From the NCBI RefSeq assembly GCF_018917235.1, contig NZ_JAHLOF010000003.1:248001-312000 (forward strand): a stretch of DNA of 64,000 nucleotides, in the 5' to 3' direction. The position numbers were made by a program, and so were the translations under genes. This DNA comes from Metaclostridioides mangenotii. GTDB taxonomy: Bacteria; Bacillota; Clostridia; Peptostreptococcales; Peptostreptococcaceae. The stretch's first letter is position 1. The number at the start of each line of letters is the position of its first letter. Shown one piece after another: positions 9,091 to 17,316 of this stretch. The notes below the pieces were generated by a model. That model made no database searches. It saw only the letters and a list, made by a program, of their open reading frames with translations, and was not told the origin of the DNA.

Positions 9091-10023
9091 CTATTTATCG
9101 GTAGTAGCTAGAATAGCATCTACAAAATTATCAAGCTGCACATCCATAGAATATATATCTACATAGAAGTATAATTCTGCACTAGTTTTTATAACTCTTC
9201 CTTCTTTTACTGCTGTAGTATTATTCCATACATCGTTGTTAGATAAAGTATCCTTTCCGCCCCATGTTGAGTTAATTACATAATCTCCACAGTATTCAGA
9301 TAAAGCTTCTAATGATATTTCTCTGTATTGGTCTGCGTCGATTATTTCCTTTTCTATCACAGCCGGCGCTTTAAGATCTAGATAATCATAGAATATTTCT
9401 CCACCTCTACCATATTTATTTCCGTAAATCCATGTCTTTCCAGAATGACTTTCTAGCAATGTGAACGTTTTATCCATAACTCCTGCTTTATCTAATTTAT
9501 CTTTGCTATCTTCTACTTTATTACTAAAATTATCGAGTACTTTTTTAGCCTCTTCTTGCTTACCAACTGCATCACCTAAAAGGGTTACTCTCTCTTCTGT
9601 TGAAAATTCTCCGAATGGAATAAGTATTGTCGGTGCTATTTTATTTAATTTTTCATAATCTTCCTCACTTGTTACTATTAAAAGGTCTGGATCAAGTGCC
9701 ATTACTTCTTCTGGTTCCCATTTATCAATTGTTGCAACATCATCTAGTTCATTTTTAAAAGCTACTTCTCCCTCAGCTTTTTCTGTTGCTATAGGTTTTA
9801 CACCTAATGCCAGCAAATCCCCTTGATAAAAATTTACAACTATTCTCTTTGGGTTAGCAGGAACTTCAACATCACCTTTAATTGTTTTTACCGTTCTAGT
9901 TTTTGCTTCGCCTTCTGACTCTTTCTCGCTATTGCTGCTACTATTAGAACAACCAATTGCCAACATTGAAATCATAAAAACCATACAAGCCAAAGGAATA
10001 AATTTCAATTTTTTCATTATCAT
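9091..10023 (-). CDS. Siderophore-binding lipoprotein, paralogue 2 of 3
   Basis: 310 residues, signal peptide with lipobox LAIGC and the same fold as its neighbours. The ATG at 10023 is chosen over one five codons upstream because AGGTGG precedes it and the upstream ATG lacks spacing. Shared blocks with the downstream copy include ALDPDLLIV, YGRGGEIFYDYLDLKAP, EKEIIDADQYRE and YFYVDIYSMDVQLD. Copies 2 and 3 look closer to each other than to copy 1. Likely arose by tandem duplication. Whether each binds a different chelate cannot be told from sequence. Confidence 0.87.
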   Translation of the reverse strand: MIMKKLKFIPLACMVFMISMLAIGCSNSSSNSEKESEGEAKTRTVKTIKGDVEVPANPKRIVVNFYQGDLLALGVKPIATEKAEGEVAFKNELDDVATIDKWEPEEVMALDPDLLIVTSEEDYEKLNKIAPTILIPFGEFSTEERVTLLGDAVGKQEEAKKVLDNFSNKVEDSKDKLDKAGVMDKTFTLLESHSGKTWIYGNKYGRGGEIFYDYLDLKAPAVIEKEIIDADQYREISLEALSEYCGDYVINSTWGGKDTLSNNDVWNNTTAVKEGRVIKTSAELYFYVDIYSMDVQLDNFVDAILATTDK

Positions 10024-10085
10024 TTTATGCCACCTCATTTTACAAATATTTTATATTCAACCTAGATCTTCTATTTAAATTCGCT

Positions 10086-11015
10086 CTACTTTTTTATAGT
10101 TTTTAGAATATCATTGACAAAAATATCAAGTTGGGCATTCATAGAATAAATATCCATATAGTAATATAATTCAGCATTCGTAGTTATAACTCGATCTTCT
10201 TTTACTGCTGATATATTTTTCCACAGATTATTATCTTTTAGATTGTCCTTTTCGTCCCAAACCGACTTAATTATAAAATCGCCACAGTACTCAGGTAAAG
10301 CTTCTAATGATAATTCCCTATATTGATCTCCATCTATTATCTCTTTTTCAATAATATCAGGGGCTTTTAGATCAAGATAATCATAAAATACTTCTCCGCC
10401 TCTACCCCATTTATTACCAAACACCCATACTTTTCCTGAATTATTCTCTAATAAAGTAAAAGTTTTATCCATTATTCCTGCTTTTTCTAGCTTCTGTTTG
10501 CTTTCTTCTATTTTTTTGTCAAAATCATTAAGTAATTTTTTAGCTTCTTCTTGCTTTCCAACAGCATCACCTATAAGAGTTAGTCTCTCTTTAGCAGACA
10601 TTTCCGTAAAAGGAACAAGTATCGTTGGTGCAATTTTATGTAATTTCTCATATTGTTCTTCATCAATTACTATTATCAAATCAGGTTCAAGTGCCATTAC
10701 TTCTTCTGGTTCCCATTTTTCAATTTCTTTAACATCCTTAAGCTCTTCTTCGAACGCAGTTTTTCCTCCAACTGTATTCATAGCTATAGGCTTTACACCA
10801 AGTGCGAGCAAATCACCCTGAAAATAATTTATAACTATTCTCTTAGGATTAACAGGCACCTCTATATCTCCTTTAACTGTTTTGACAGTTCTTGTTTTAG
10901 AAGCTTCCTCCATTTTTTCTCTGCTACTACTGCTATTAGTGCACCCAATTGCTAACATAGATATCATAAAAACTATACAAGCTATAGTAATTAGTTTTAT
11001 TTTTTTTAGACTCAT
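10086..11015 (-). CDS. Siderophore-binding lipoprotein, paralogue 1 of 3 (operon-proximal)
   Basis: 309 residues with lipobox LAIGC and the class III binding-protein fold. It is the first gene of the seven-gene siderophore operon. The ATG at 11015 is preceded by GAGGAG at good spacing. An ATG five codons upstream overlaps this ribosome site. It is the most divergent of the three paralogues, for example YYYMDIYSMNAQLD where the others have YFYVDIYSMDVQLD, and its N-terminal linker differs, which fits altered chelate specificity. A 170-base 5' leader with a small upstream ORF precedes it. Confidence 0.87.
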   Translation of the reverse strand: MSLKKIKLITIACIVFMISMLAIGCTNSSSSREKMEEASKTRTVKTVKGDIEVPVNPKRIVINYFQGDLLALGVKPIAMNTVGGKTAFEEELKDVKEIEKWEPEEVMALEPDLIIVIDEEQYEKLHKIAPTILVPFTEMSAKERLTLIGDAVGKQEEAKKLLNDFDKKIEESKQKLEKAGIMDKTFTLLENNSGKVWVFGNKWGRGGEVFYDYLDLKAPDIIEKEIIDGDQYRELSLEALPEYCGDFIIKSVWDEKDNLKDNNLWKNISAVKEDRVITTNAELYYYMDIYSMNAQLDIFVNDILKTIKK

Positions 11016-11078
11016 CTCGTATCTCCTCATATTTATAATGATTTAAGCTAAGTATTTTTTATTACATATATACTTATC

Positions 11079-11111
11079 CTAAAATATTAAGTATAAATTT
11101 TTTGATTTCAT
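11079..11111 (-). CDS. Possible ten-codon leader ORF in the siderophore operon leader
   Basis: An ATG with GGAGGG five bases upstream opens MKSKNLYLIF followed by TAG. It lies inside the predicted 5' leader of the operon, 64 bases before the first lipoprotein gene. Its TAC-TTA codons are part of segment A of the competing stems. The strong ribosome site is the only real support, and conservation is unknown. Confidence 0.3.
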   Translation of the reverse strand: MKSKNLYLIF

Positions 11112-11188
11112 TTATCCCTCCATTATTGTATAAAAAATTCATAAATAACTTTTGAATTACATTAGCTAGCTATAATCGATTCATGAGT

Positions 11189-11218
11189 ATTATATCAATA
11201 CGCTTTTTCAACTGTCAA
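11189..11218 (-). promoter_or_regulatory. Consensus promoter of the siderophore operon
   Basis: On the minus strand TTGACA (11213-11218) and TATAAT (11189-11194) are separated by 18 bases. Both hexamers are perfect vegetative-sigma matches. Transcription should begin near 11182, giving a leader of about 165 bases before the first lipoprotein gene. Confidence 0.75.
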
Positions 11219-11227
11219 TAATTATCA
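11213..11227 (-). promoter_or_regulatory. Fur-like box overlapping the -35 element
   Basis: Plus-strand TGTCAATAATTATCA matches the 7-1-7 Fur consensus at 12 of 14 positions, and one half is a perfect ATTATCA. It covers the -35 hexamer exactly, so bound Fur would exclude RNA polymerase. Iron repression of the whole siderophore operon is inferred. Confidence 0.65.
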
Positions 11228-11441
11228 TTTGCATTAAATTAGGTTCTAAATTTAACACTAACGTATAAAGTCAAGTAAACTCAATGCATACAAACTTATT
11301 TCTATTAAATTAAATTGTGAAATTGGTGTATAATTATACCGTTTTGGATCATTTGATATATTGTTTTAAAAATATTAATATGTTAACATGTGGATATAAT
11401 TATAAAATTGCATATACAATAATATATGAGAGGATAAATTC

Positions 11442-12407
11442 ATGAATATAGATGATAAAAGAACTGAAGTGATTAGTGACTTTGCATTACAACTAAATTG
11501 CAAGAAATTTAAATACGGGAATGGAAGTATTTATCGACTTCCTAAAGAAAATGGAGATAGTTGGTTTGTGGAAGTTATTCCTTACGACGGATTAATATTC
11601 AGTGATGCTTATTTTACTCTGCTTAAACCAGTTAATTATATTTATAATATTCCTAATAATCATATATTAATATGCTCTTTATACAGCGGAAACATAACTA
11701 TTACAGAGAATGGGAAAAAAACAAAACGTTTATACCAAGGTATACACCTTTTGATTAATAAAGGAACGCAGTTTAAAATAACTATTGGTACAGATGAACC
11801 TGTATGGTATACTTTTGCCCTTTTACATGAAGATTTTATTACAAAATATATGGATGAGTTTTCTTATAATTTATCTGACAATGTAATAATAAATTTAAAC
11901 CATTACAATACTCCTGAATTGATTATGATATTTGAACAGTTGAAATATGCAATAAGAAGATCAGATCTGCCTTTTATTTATTATTTAGGAAAGACTTATG
12001 AAATATTTTCAATAATTAAACGTAATTTAGAAAATGAAGAAACACTTCTAAGTAAATCACGTCATAACCATTTAAGCTATCAAAATTTACAGTTTATGTG
12101 GTTGTTAAAATCTGAGTTGGATAAGAATATTTTAACACCACCGACTATAGATGAAATGGTTAATATTGCAGAGATGAGTGAATCTAAACTAAGAAGGTGC
12201 TTTAAAGCTACCTATGGCAAAACAATTTACGAGTATATCAAGCACAAAAAAATGGAACAAGCTCTTAGATTTTTATCACATGATGATATGAGTATACACA
12301 ATATTGCTTCAACCTTAGGATATGAAAGTGCAAGTAAATTTTCAGCAGCATTTAAAAAAGTTTACGGTATAACTCCAAGTGCATTTCGCAAATCCTTTGA
12401 TATATAA
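11442..12407 (+). CDS. AraC family transcriptional regulator with cupin-like sensor domain
   Basis: 321 residues. The N-terminal half (to about 180) resembles the AraC ligand-binding cupin. The C-terminal 100 residues hold two helix-turn-helix motifs (MVNIAEMSESKLRRCFKATY near 236, IHNIASTLGYESASKFSAAF near 284) and end in the typical YGITPSAFRKS. GAGAGG precedes the ATG. It is divergent from the siderophore operon, as Btr (YbbB) is from the bacillibactin transport genes of Bacillus. Unlike Btr it has no fused siderophore-binding domain, so its ligand, if any, binds the cupin. Likely an activator of the operon. Confidence 0.85.
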   Translation: MNIDDKRTEVISDFALQLNCKKFKYGNGSIYRLPKENGDSWFVEVIPYDGLIFSDAYFTLLKPVNYIYNIPNNHILICSLYSGNITITENGKKTKRLYQGIHLLINKGTQFKITIGTDEPVWYTFALLHEDFITKYMDEFSYNLSDNVIINLNHYNTPELIMIFEQLKYAIRRSDLPFIYYLGKTYEIFSIIKRNLENEETLLSKSRHNHLSYQNLQFMWLLKSELDKNILTPPTIDEMVNIAEMSESKLRRCFKATYGKTIYEYIKHKKMEQALRFLSHDDMSIHNIASTLGYESASKFSAAFKKVYGITPSAFRKSFDI

Positions 12408-12430
12408 ATATATCTGTTTAAATTTTTAAG

Positions 12431-13477
12431 TTAACTGGGTAATTTTGTTGAGTCAACTTTATATTGCATTGGAGTTATACCAAATTCCCTTTTAAAAGCA
12501 TAGCAAAAATTGCTCGGATTAGAATAACCTACATCTAGTGCTATTTCTCTTATGGATTTATCCGTGTCTGATAACAATATAGTCGCTCTTTGTAGGCACA
12601 TTTTTCTATGATATCTAAATATAGTATCACCATATATTGCTTTAAAACCTTTTGTCAGCTTATTTTTGTTAATTGCTAATTTTTTTGAGATAACATTTAT
12701 CGTTGGAAGCTCATATAAATTTTCCATTAATATCTCTGGAACTTTTTTAATTTGAGAAATCTCAAATTCATCTAACTGAGTGTTATATATTTCGTTATTA
12801 TCTAAAATTTCATATGAAGCAATTTTTGATAATAACTCCATAACTTTACTCTCAAAAAACAAAATTTTAGATCTATAAGGCAATTTACAATTAAAAATTT
12901 GTAGAAATATATTGGATACCTCAGGTGATCCTTTTATTCCTTGATAGTATTGATTTCTAAGATCATTCTCTAAGGTTTCAATAGTATCCTCCCACAATTT
13001 AATACCACTACTGCCAAAAAATGATGTAATATCTGTTTTCTCTGTCATTATAGAAATACCTTGATATTTTTGGCCAGCACGATTTATAACCATTCCACAT
13101 GTTTCACGGGACATTGAAATAGATAGCTCATTAGATTTTAAACACATCTTACCTACTCTATCTTCTATAAATGTGAGACTACCGTCTATACAATATTCTA
13201 TTTCAAAATATTCATCAGATAAATCGAACTCAGTAATCATTTCATTATCGAATACTGTATCGTAAATTACAAGCATAACATCGTCCATTAATTTATAATA
13301 TTTAATAAAACCTCTGCCGTACTCTGGTTTTATATCATAGATGATTTCTTTTTCTTCACTAATGATTAGATTTGAATTTTGTTTTCGCATTGTTGAAAAC
13401 TTCATACGTATATCAGTATATTGATTAAGCATTGAAGTAGGCTTCTCTTTTGTATTAATCTTATATATATGTTTCAT
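12431..13477 (-). CDS. AraC family regulator, PchR/YbtA-like, of iron genes
   Basis: 348 residues. N-terminal sensor region of about 240 residues is unlike classic AraC cupins but resembles the regulators found beside siderophore transporters in clostridia. The C-terminal HTH pair (INVISKKLAINKNKLTKGFK near 250, REIALDVGYSNPSNFCYAFK near 305) ends with FGITPMQYK. Convergent with the other AraC gene, 23 bases apart. A Fur-like box lies 70-84 bases upstream of its start, so it is probably iron-repressed and would respond to a siderophore ligand, by analogy with PchR/YbtA. Confidence 0.82.
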   Translation of the reverse strand: MKHIYKINTKEKPTSMLNQYTDIRMKFSTMRKQNSNLIISEEKEIIYDIKPEYGRGFIKYYKLMDDVMLVIYDTVFDNEMITEFDLSDEYFEIEYCIDGSLTFIEDRVGKMCLKSNELSISMSRETCGMVINRAGQKYQGISIMTEKTDITSFFGSSGIKLWEDTIETLENDLRNQYYQGIKGSPEVSNIFLQIFNCKLPYRSKILFFESKVMELLSKIASYEILDNNEIYNTQLDEFEISQIKKVPEILMENLYELPTINVISKKLAINKNKLTKGFKAIYGDTIFRYHRKMCLQRATILLSDTDKSIREIALDVGYSNPSNFCYAFKREFGITPMQYKVDSTKLPS

Positions 13478-13546
13478 TTTCCAGAACTCCTTTTTATCAG
13501 ATATTTTGTTTGTTCTAAATTGGTTAATTATTAATCTATTTGAAAT

Positions 13547-13561
13547 TGTAATTCATTATCA
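13547..13561 (-). promoter_or_regulatory. Possible Fur-like box upstream of the second AraC gene
   Basis: Plus-strand TGTAATTCATTATCA has one perfect half-site (ATTATCA) and a weaker partner, 11 of 14 consensus positions. Its place upstream of an iron-type AraC regulator makes it plausible. Confidence 0.4.
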
Positions 13562-13614
13562 TTTACTTAATTATATTTCTTTTTCCCTACATAATCAATA
13601 TCAATTAATTTACA

Positions 13615-13662
13615 TAAAAAAAGTACCAACAAATGTTTTTTATTAAAACTTTTGTTAGCACT
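13615..13662 (-). terminator. Terminator of the glycyl radical enzyme operon
   Basis: AGTGCTAACAAA pairs with TTTGTTGGTACT on the minus strand (two G-U pairs, which would be A-C mismatches on the plus strand) and is followed by seven T. It lies 17 bases past the activase stop. Confidence 0.8.
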
Positions 13663-13678
13663 TTACATACATCTCAAT

Positions 13679-14584
13679 TTACTTGTAGCTTACTATTTCT
13701 ACACCTTCTTTTTCTATGATTTCATATAGTTTTTCTAAATCTTCTAAAGAAGGTCTTTTAAATTTTTCTGATGGTATATTAAGACCTAATGCTTCATATT
13801 TACCATCTCCAAAGGAATGGTATGGCAATAATTCTATCTTTGGATTTGACACATTATCTTTGATGTATTTAGCTGTTGCTCTGATATTTTCAATATCAGA
13901 ATTTACTCCATCAATTACAGGAATTCTAACTACAATTGGTACCTTTAATTCATTCATTTTCGATATGTTACCAAGAATTTCTTTATTTCCTACCCCAGTA
14001 AATTGTTTGTGCTTATCATCATCCATGTGCTTTATATCTACAAATATCAAATCTAATTTTTCTAAGATATCTTTGACTTTATCAAATTCGAAATAACCAC
14101 ACGTTTCTATAGCCATATCTATTGCTTTATCATAACACTCATTTACAAGTTCTCTTAGAAATTTTTCTTGATGAGTTGCTTCTCCACCTGAAAAAGTCAT
14201 TCCTCCATCGGAAAAATTATAAAATAATTTTTGCTTTTCTATTACCTTCATTATATCTTTTAAGCTATATTTATAAATTAAATTTTTCCTACTCTTCGTT
14301 GGACAAATTTCTGAACACTTACCGCATGAATTACACTTAATTCTATTAGATTTATCGTTTAAATCTATCCCTACATCATTCTCACAAATATCTACACATT
14401 TTTTACAGTTTACACAAGTCTTTTTGTAATAAGCAATTTTATTGGAAGAGGTATGGCTCTCAGGATTTGAACACCAACTGCATCTTAGAGGACAGCCAGC
14501 AAAAAATATATTTGTTCTTATTCCATCACCGTCGTTAACAGAAAAATTTTGTGGTTCCATTATATATCCTCTAATATCTTTCAT
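13679..14584 (-). CDS. Glycyl radical enzyme activating protein (radical SAM)
   Basis: 301 residues. It would cleave S-adenosylmethionine to a 5'-deoxyadenosyl radical and install the glycyl radical on the enzyme encoded just upstream. The radical-SAM cysteines are in GCPLRCSWC near residue 27 (CxxxCxxC). Two further CxxCxxCxxxC clusters (CVNCKKCVDIC near 56, CNSCGKCSEIC near 84) form the ferredoxin-like insert of HpdA/CutD-type activases, absent from PflA. The ATG at 14584 is chosen because GGAGG lies seven bases upstream. The frame is open 14 codons further with no ribosome site. Second gene of a two-gene operon, 88 bases after the enzyme gene. Confidence 0.92.
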   Translation of the reverse strand: MKDIRGYIMEPQNFSVNDGDGIRTNIFFAGCPLRCSWCSNPESHTSSNKIAYYKKTCVNCKKCVDICENDVGIDLNDKSNRIKCNSCGKCSEICPTKSRKNLIYKYSLKDIMKVIEKQKLFYNFSDGGMTFSGGEATHQEKFLRELVNECYDKAIDMAIETCGYFEFDKVKDILEKLDLIFVDIKHMDDDKHKQFTGVGNKEILGNISKMNELKVPIVVRIPVIDGVNSDIENIRATAKYIKDNVSNPKIELLPYHSFGDGKYEALGLNIPSEKFKRPSLEDLEKLYEIIEKEGVEIVSYK

Positions 14585-14672
14585 ACTACTTCCTCCTAGA
14601 TCTAATCCGGTTTTTTTATATCTCATTTAACAATCTATTTTTTATCTTGATATTTTAAAATAAATTTTATAT

Positions 14673-17042
14673 TTAGTAATTTTCATGTGCAGTTCTAGCT
14701 ATAATAGCATCTTGCATAGATTTAGATAGATTTACAAACTGTGTACTATATCCTGCAACTCTAACCAATAAATCTTTGTAATCTTCTGGCTTTTCCTGAG
14801 CTTTACGCAGTACTTCTGTAGATATAGTGTTAAACTGAACATGGAAAGCACCTAAAGAGAAAAATGATTGTATCATAGACCCCAAATTGCTTTGGCCTCT
14901 CTTTGTCTTAACTAAATCCTCATTTAATCTTAAATTCAATAAAGTTCCTCCAGAGTGAACGTCCTGATTAAGTTTTGCTGCAGATCTCATCGCTGCTAGT
15001 GGTGTTGATGTATCTGATCCAGCAAATGGTGATACTCCTTCAGATAATGGTTCTTTTGCTTTTCTACCACATGGTGTAGCTCCAACAACCTTTCCAGTTG
15101 GCAAATAGTTAGAAATCCCCATAAATGCAGTGTTGAAATTATTTCCGTTTATGTCTGTATATTTATGGCCTTCACTGTAGTAATGATTTGCCATTTTTAT
15201 TGCAATATCATCTACAAAATCTATATCATTACCGTATTTGGGTACGTTTAGAGCAAGTTGTCTTAACTCCTCATAGCCATCCCAATTTGCATCAAGTGCT
15301 TTGATAATAGTTTCCATTGTAGTCACTCTATCCTCAAAAACAAGTTTTTTAATAACAGCTAGAGAGTTTGAAGTAACTGCTAAACCTATACCTGTTAAAA
15401 CTGGTCCTAAGTTGTATTTTGCACCGGCATTTACTAAATCTTTTCCCTTTATCATGCAATCCTCTATGCATGATGATAAAAACGGTCTTGGTACCATCTC
15501 TTTATGAAGTCTTTGTGCTACCAATGTCGCTATAATTGAATGCTCAATTAAATTATCAAATTGTTTGTAAAAAGCTTCTTCAACTTCTTCATAAGATTCA
15601 AATTTTGCAGGATTATTCTCATCTAATCCAATTTTTTCACCAGAAATTCTACTTTCACCTTGGTTTAATGCAAATTCTAGAGCAGCTGTAAAGTTAATAT
15701 TTACAGCAGATGTCCACTCTCCCGTTTTTCTAAAATGTGGTACAACACATCCACAGTTGCTCCAATCTCTAGCATCTTCAGGCTCGTATCCTGCATTTAT
15801 AAGCATTTGATATCCTACATTGTCATTGTGAATAGCTGGGAATCCAGTTCCTTTACTCACCAAATTAGTAACAGAATCTAAAAATTCACTAGGGCAATCC
15901 TGATGGATCCTAACGCTTAAACCTGGTTGATGAGTTTTTACTCTTTCCGTTGCATTTAAGCATAAATATGAAACATCATTAGTCGCATCCTTACCTTCTC
16001 TTGTTTTTCCACCTACTGTTAGATTTTGAAATTGATTGTATCCCGCGAAGAAATCAGCTGTATTAGCTGAAATAGTCCAAACCCACTCAGATAACTTCAA
16101 CCAAAGTGAATCCACAAGTTCTTGAGCTTGCTCTTGAGTCATTAATCCTTTTTCTAAGTCTGATTTATAGTAAGGATACATGTATTGATCAAATCTCCCT
16201 GGATTAAGTGCAAGCGGGTTTTCTGAAATTATACCTCCAACTTGTGTAAACCAAACGAATTGAATAGCTTCATAAAATGTCTTTGGAGGATTTTTTGGCA
16301 CAATATTGCATATTTCAGCTATTTTTATCAATTCATCCTTTCTATTGATATCATTTTCTTTATATGCCATATCTCTTGCCTTAGACGCATATCTATTTGC
16401 AAATGTTATAATCCCTTCAGAAGTGATTATGATTGATTCATAAAACTCTTTCTTTTCCATATCTTCTGATGAAGTTATAGATAGTTTAGACATATTTTCT
16501 TTGGCGTCTTCGATAATACCCGCAAAGCCTTTTTTGAAAAGTACATCTTGATAATCTGGGGTAATTTCTCCAACCGCTTGTCTCCACTTTGAGTCGTTAT
16601 CGACAAACCCTGTATCAACTGCTACTTTTGCAGTTTGGTCGGGTAAACGAGATAAAAACGCCTCTTCTAAAGATTTTCCCTCCCAATATGGAAATATATT
16701 TTTTCTAACAAAAGCTCTTTGTTCATCAGTCATTATATACGGATCCTGAATTCTTTTATCAAAGTTATCCATCTCTCTATCAACCCATGTCCAAGAAAAC
16801 TCAGGAGTTAGAATTCCACATTTTCTAAATTCACCAATAGCGCCAACAATAAGCTCGCCATCAAATATATTTACATCTAGTTGCTCACACGTATCTCTAA
16901 ATGCTTTGGCTCTTCTGATTGCGACTGACTCGCCTTCAGTCCTTTTATGTGATTCAGTCCAAATTCTCGCCCTTTCATATGAAATAGCAGGTTTTGAGTT
17001 AATGTAATTCTGTCTTGTAGATTCAATTCTCTTTGTTATCAT
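14673..17042 (-). CDS. Glycyl radical enzyme of unassigned substrate, CGCVVP active site
   Basis: 789 residues, full length for the family (HypD 789, glycerol dehydratase 787). The radical glycine is Gly764 in RVAGYS near the C-terminus. The thiyl cysteine is Cys432 in NCGCVVPHF. Characterised eliminases and arylacetate decarboxylases carry a glutamate two residues after this cysteine (CVE or CLE). Here it is Val434, and a second cysteine (Cys430) sits two residues before. So choline lyase, diol dehydratase, hydroxyproline dehydratase and HPA decarboxylase are all unlikely by motif. Pyruvate formate-lyase is excluded because there is no CC pair. No microcompartment, aldehyde dehydrogenase or kinase gene lies nearby to hint at the pathway. 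AAGGGG precedes the ATG at 17042. Confidence 0.85.
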   Translation of the reverse strand: MITKRIESTRQNYINSKPAISYERARIWTESHKRTEGESVAIRRAKAFRDTCEQLDVNIFDGELIVGAIGEFRKCGILTPEFSWTWVDREMDNFDKRIQDPYIMTDEQRAFVRKNIFPYWEGKSLEEAFLSRLPDQTAKVAVDTGFVDNDSKWRQAVGEITPDYQDVLFKKGFAGIIEDAKENMSKLSITSSEDMEKKEFYESIIITSEGIITFANRYASKARDMAYKENDINRKDELIKIAEICNIVPKNPPKTFYEAIQFVWFTQVGGIISENPLALNPGRFDQYMYPYYKSDLEKGLMTQEQAQELVDSLWLKLSEWVWTISANTADFFAGYNQFQNLTVGGKTREGKDATNDVSYLCLNATERVKTHQPGLSVRIHQDCPSEFLDSVTNLVSKGTGFPAIHNDNVGYQMLINAGYEPEDARDWSNCGCVVPHFRKTGEWTSAVNINFTAALEFALNQGESRISGEKIGLDENNPAKFESYEEVEEAFYKQFDNLIEHSIIATLVAQRLHKEMVPRPFLSSCIEDCMIKGKDLVNAGAKYNLGPVLTGIGLAVTSNSLAVIKKLVFEDRVTTMETIIKALDANWDGYEELRQLALNVPKYGNDIDFVDDIAIKMANHYYSEGHKYTDINGNNFNTAFMGISNYLPTGKVVGATPCGRKAKEPLSEGVSPFAGSDTSTPLAAMRSAAKLNQDVHSGGTLLNLRLNEDLVKTKRGQSNLGSMIQSFFSLGAFHVQFNTISTEVLRKAQEKPEDYKDLLVRVAGYSTQFVNLSKSMQDAIIARTAHENY

Positions 17043-17078
17043 AATAGTCCCCTTTCAAACATATTATATTTATTTTAA

Positions 17079-17100
17079 TATGTACAATATTTAGTACATA
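17079..17100. promoter_or_regulatory. Inverted repeat in the glycyl radical enzyme promoter region
   Basis: TATGTAC and GTACATA form a perfect seven-base inverted repeat around an eight-base spacer, 37-58 bases upstream of the enzyme start. A related TTGTAC sequence recurs near 17184. No T-run follows, so an operator is more likely than a terminator. The regulator is unknown. Confidence 0.35.
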
Positions 17101-17269
17101 CTTAAAAAATCCATAATATTTATAAACAATATAAATATTAAATTACATATATCTTATATATAAGACGATTTCGTTTTTTATATTGTACAAATGTATAATA
17201 TATTGTAACTTTATACAAAGAATATCATCAGTAATATTAAATGTCAATACAGATTTTTAAAAACAAAAA

Positions 17270-17310
17270 CCCTTAAAGTAGTTTGACTAATATTTAGTCT
17301 ACTTTAAGGG
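17270..17310 (-). terminator. Terminator of the hcp operon
   Basis: A perfect 12-base stem (CCCTTAAAGTAG with CTACTTTAAGGG) followed by TTTTTGTTTTT on the minus strand, seven bases past the hemerythrin gene stop. Confidence 0.9.
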
Positions 17311-17316
17311 TAGTTA

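Larger units (their letters stand above)
11031..11441. other. Divergent intergenic region of the siderophore operon and araC
   Basis: This 411-base region holds the operon promoter and Fur-like box (11189-11227), a ten-codon upstream ORF (11079-11111) and three short segments (11049-11055, 11069-11076, 11088-11095) that can form two mutually exclusive AU-rich stems in the leader RNA. The AraC gene on the other strand has a GAGAGG ribosome site. A 12-base palindrome GTATAATTATAC near 11330 may be its promoter or operator. No further gene is seen. Confidence 0.6.

Noticed and set aside
9091-10038. Longer starts of the three siderophore-binding proteins
   Set aside because: The shorter starts have proper ribosome sites and align across all three paralogues, and the longer ones place charged residues before the signal peptide.
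14673-17042. Assignment as pyruvate formate-lyase, choline TMA-lyase or HPA decarboxylase
   Set aside because: No CC pair, no CVE or CLE motif, and no microcompartment or small decarboxylase subunit nearby.
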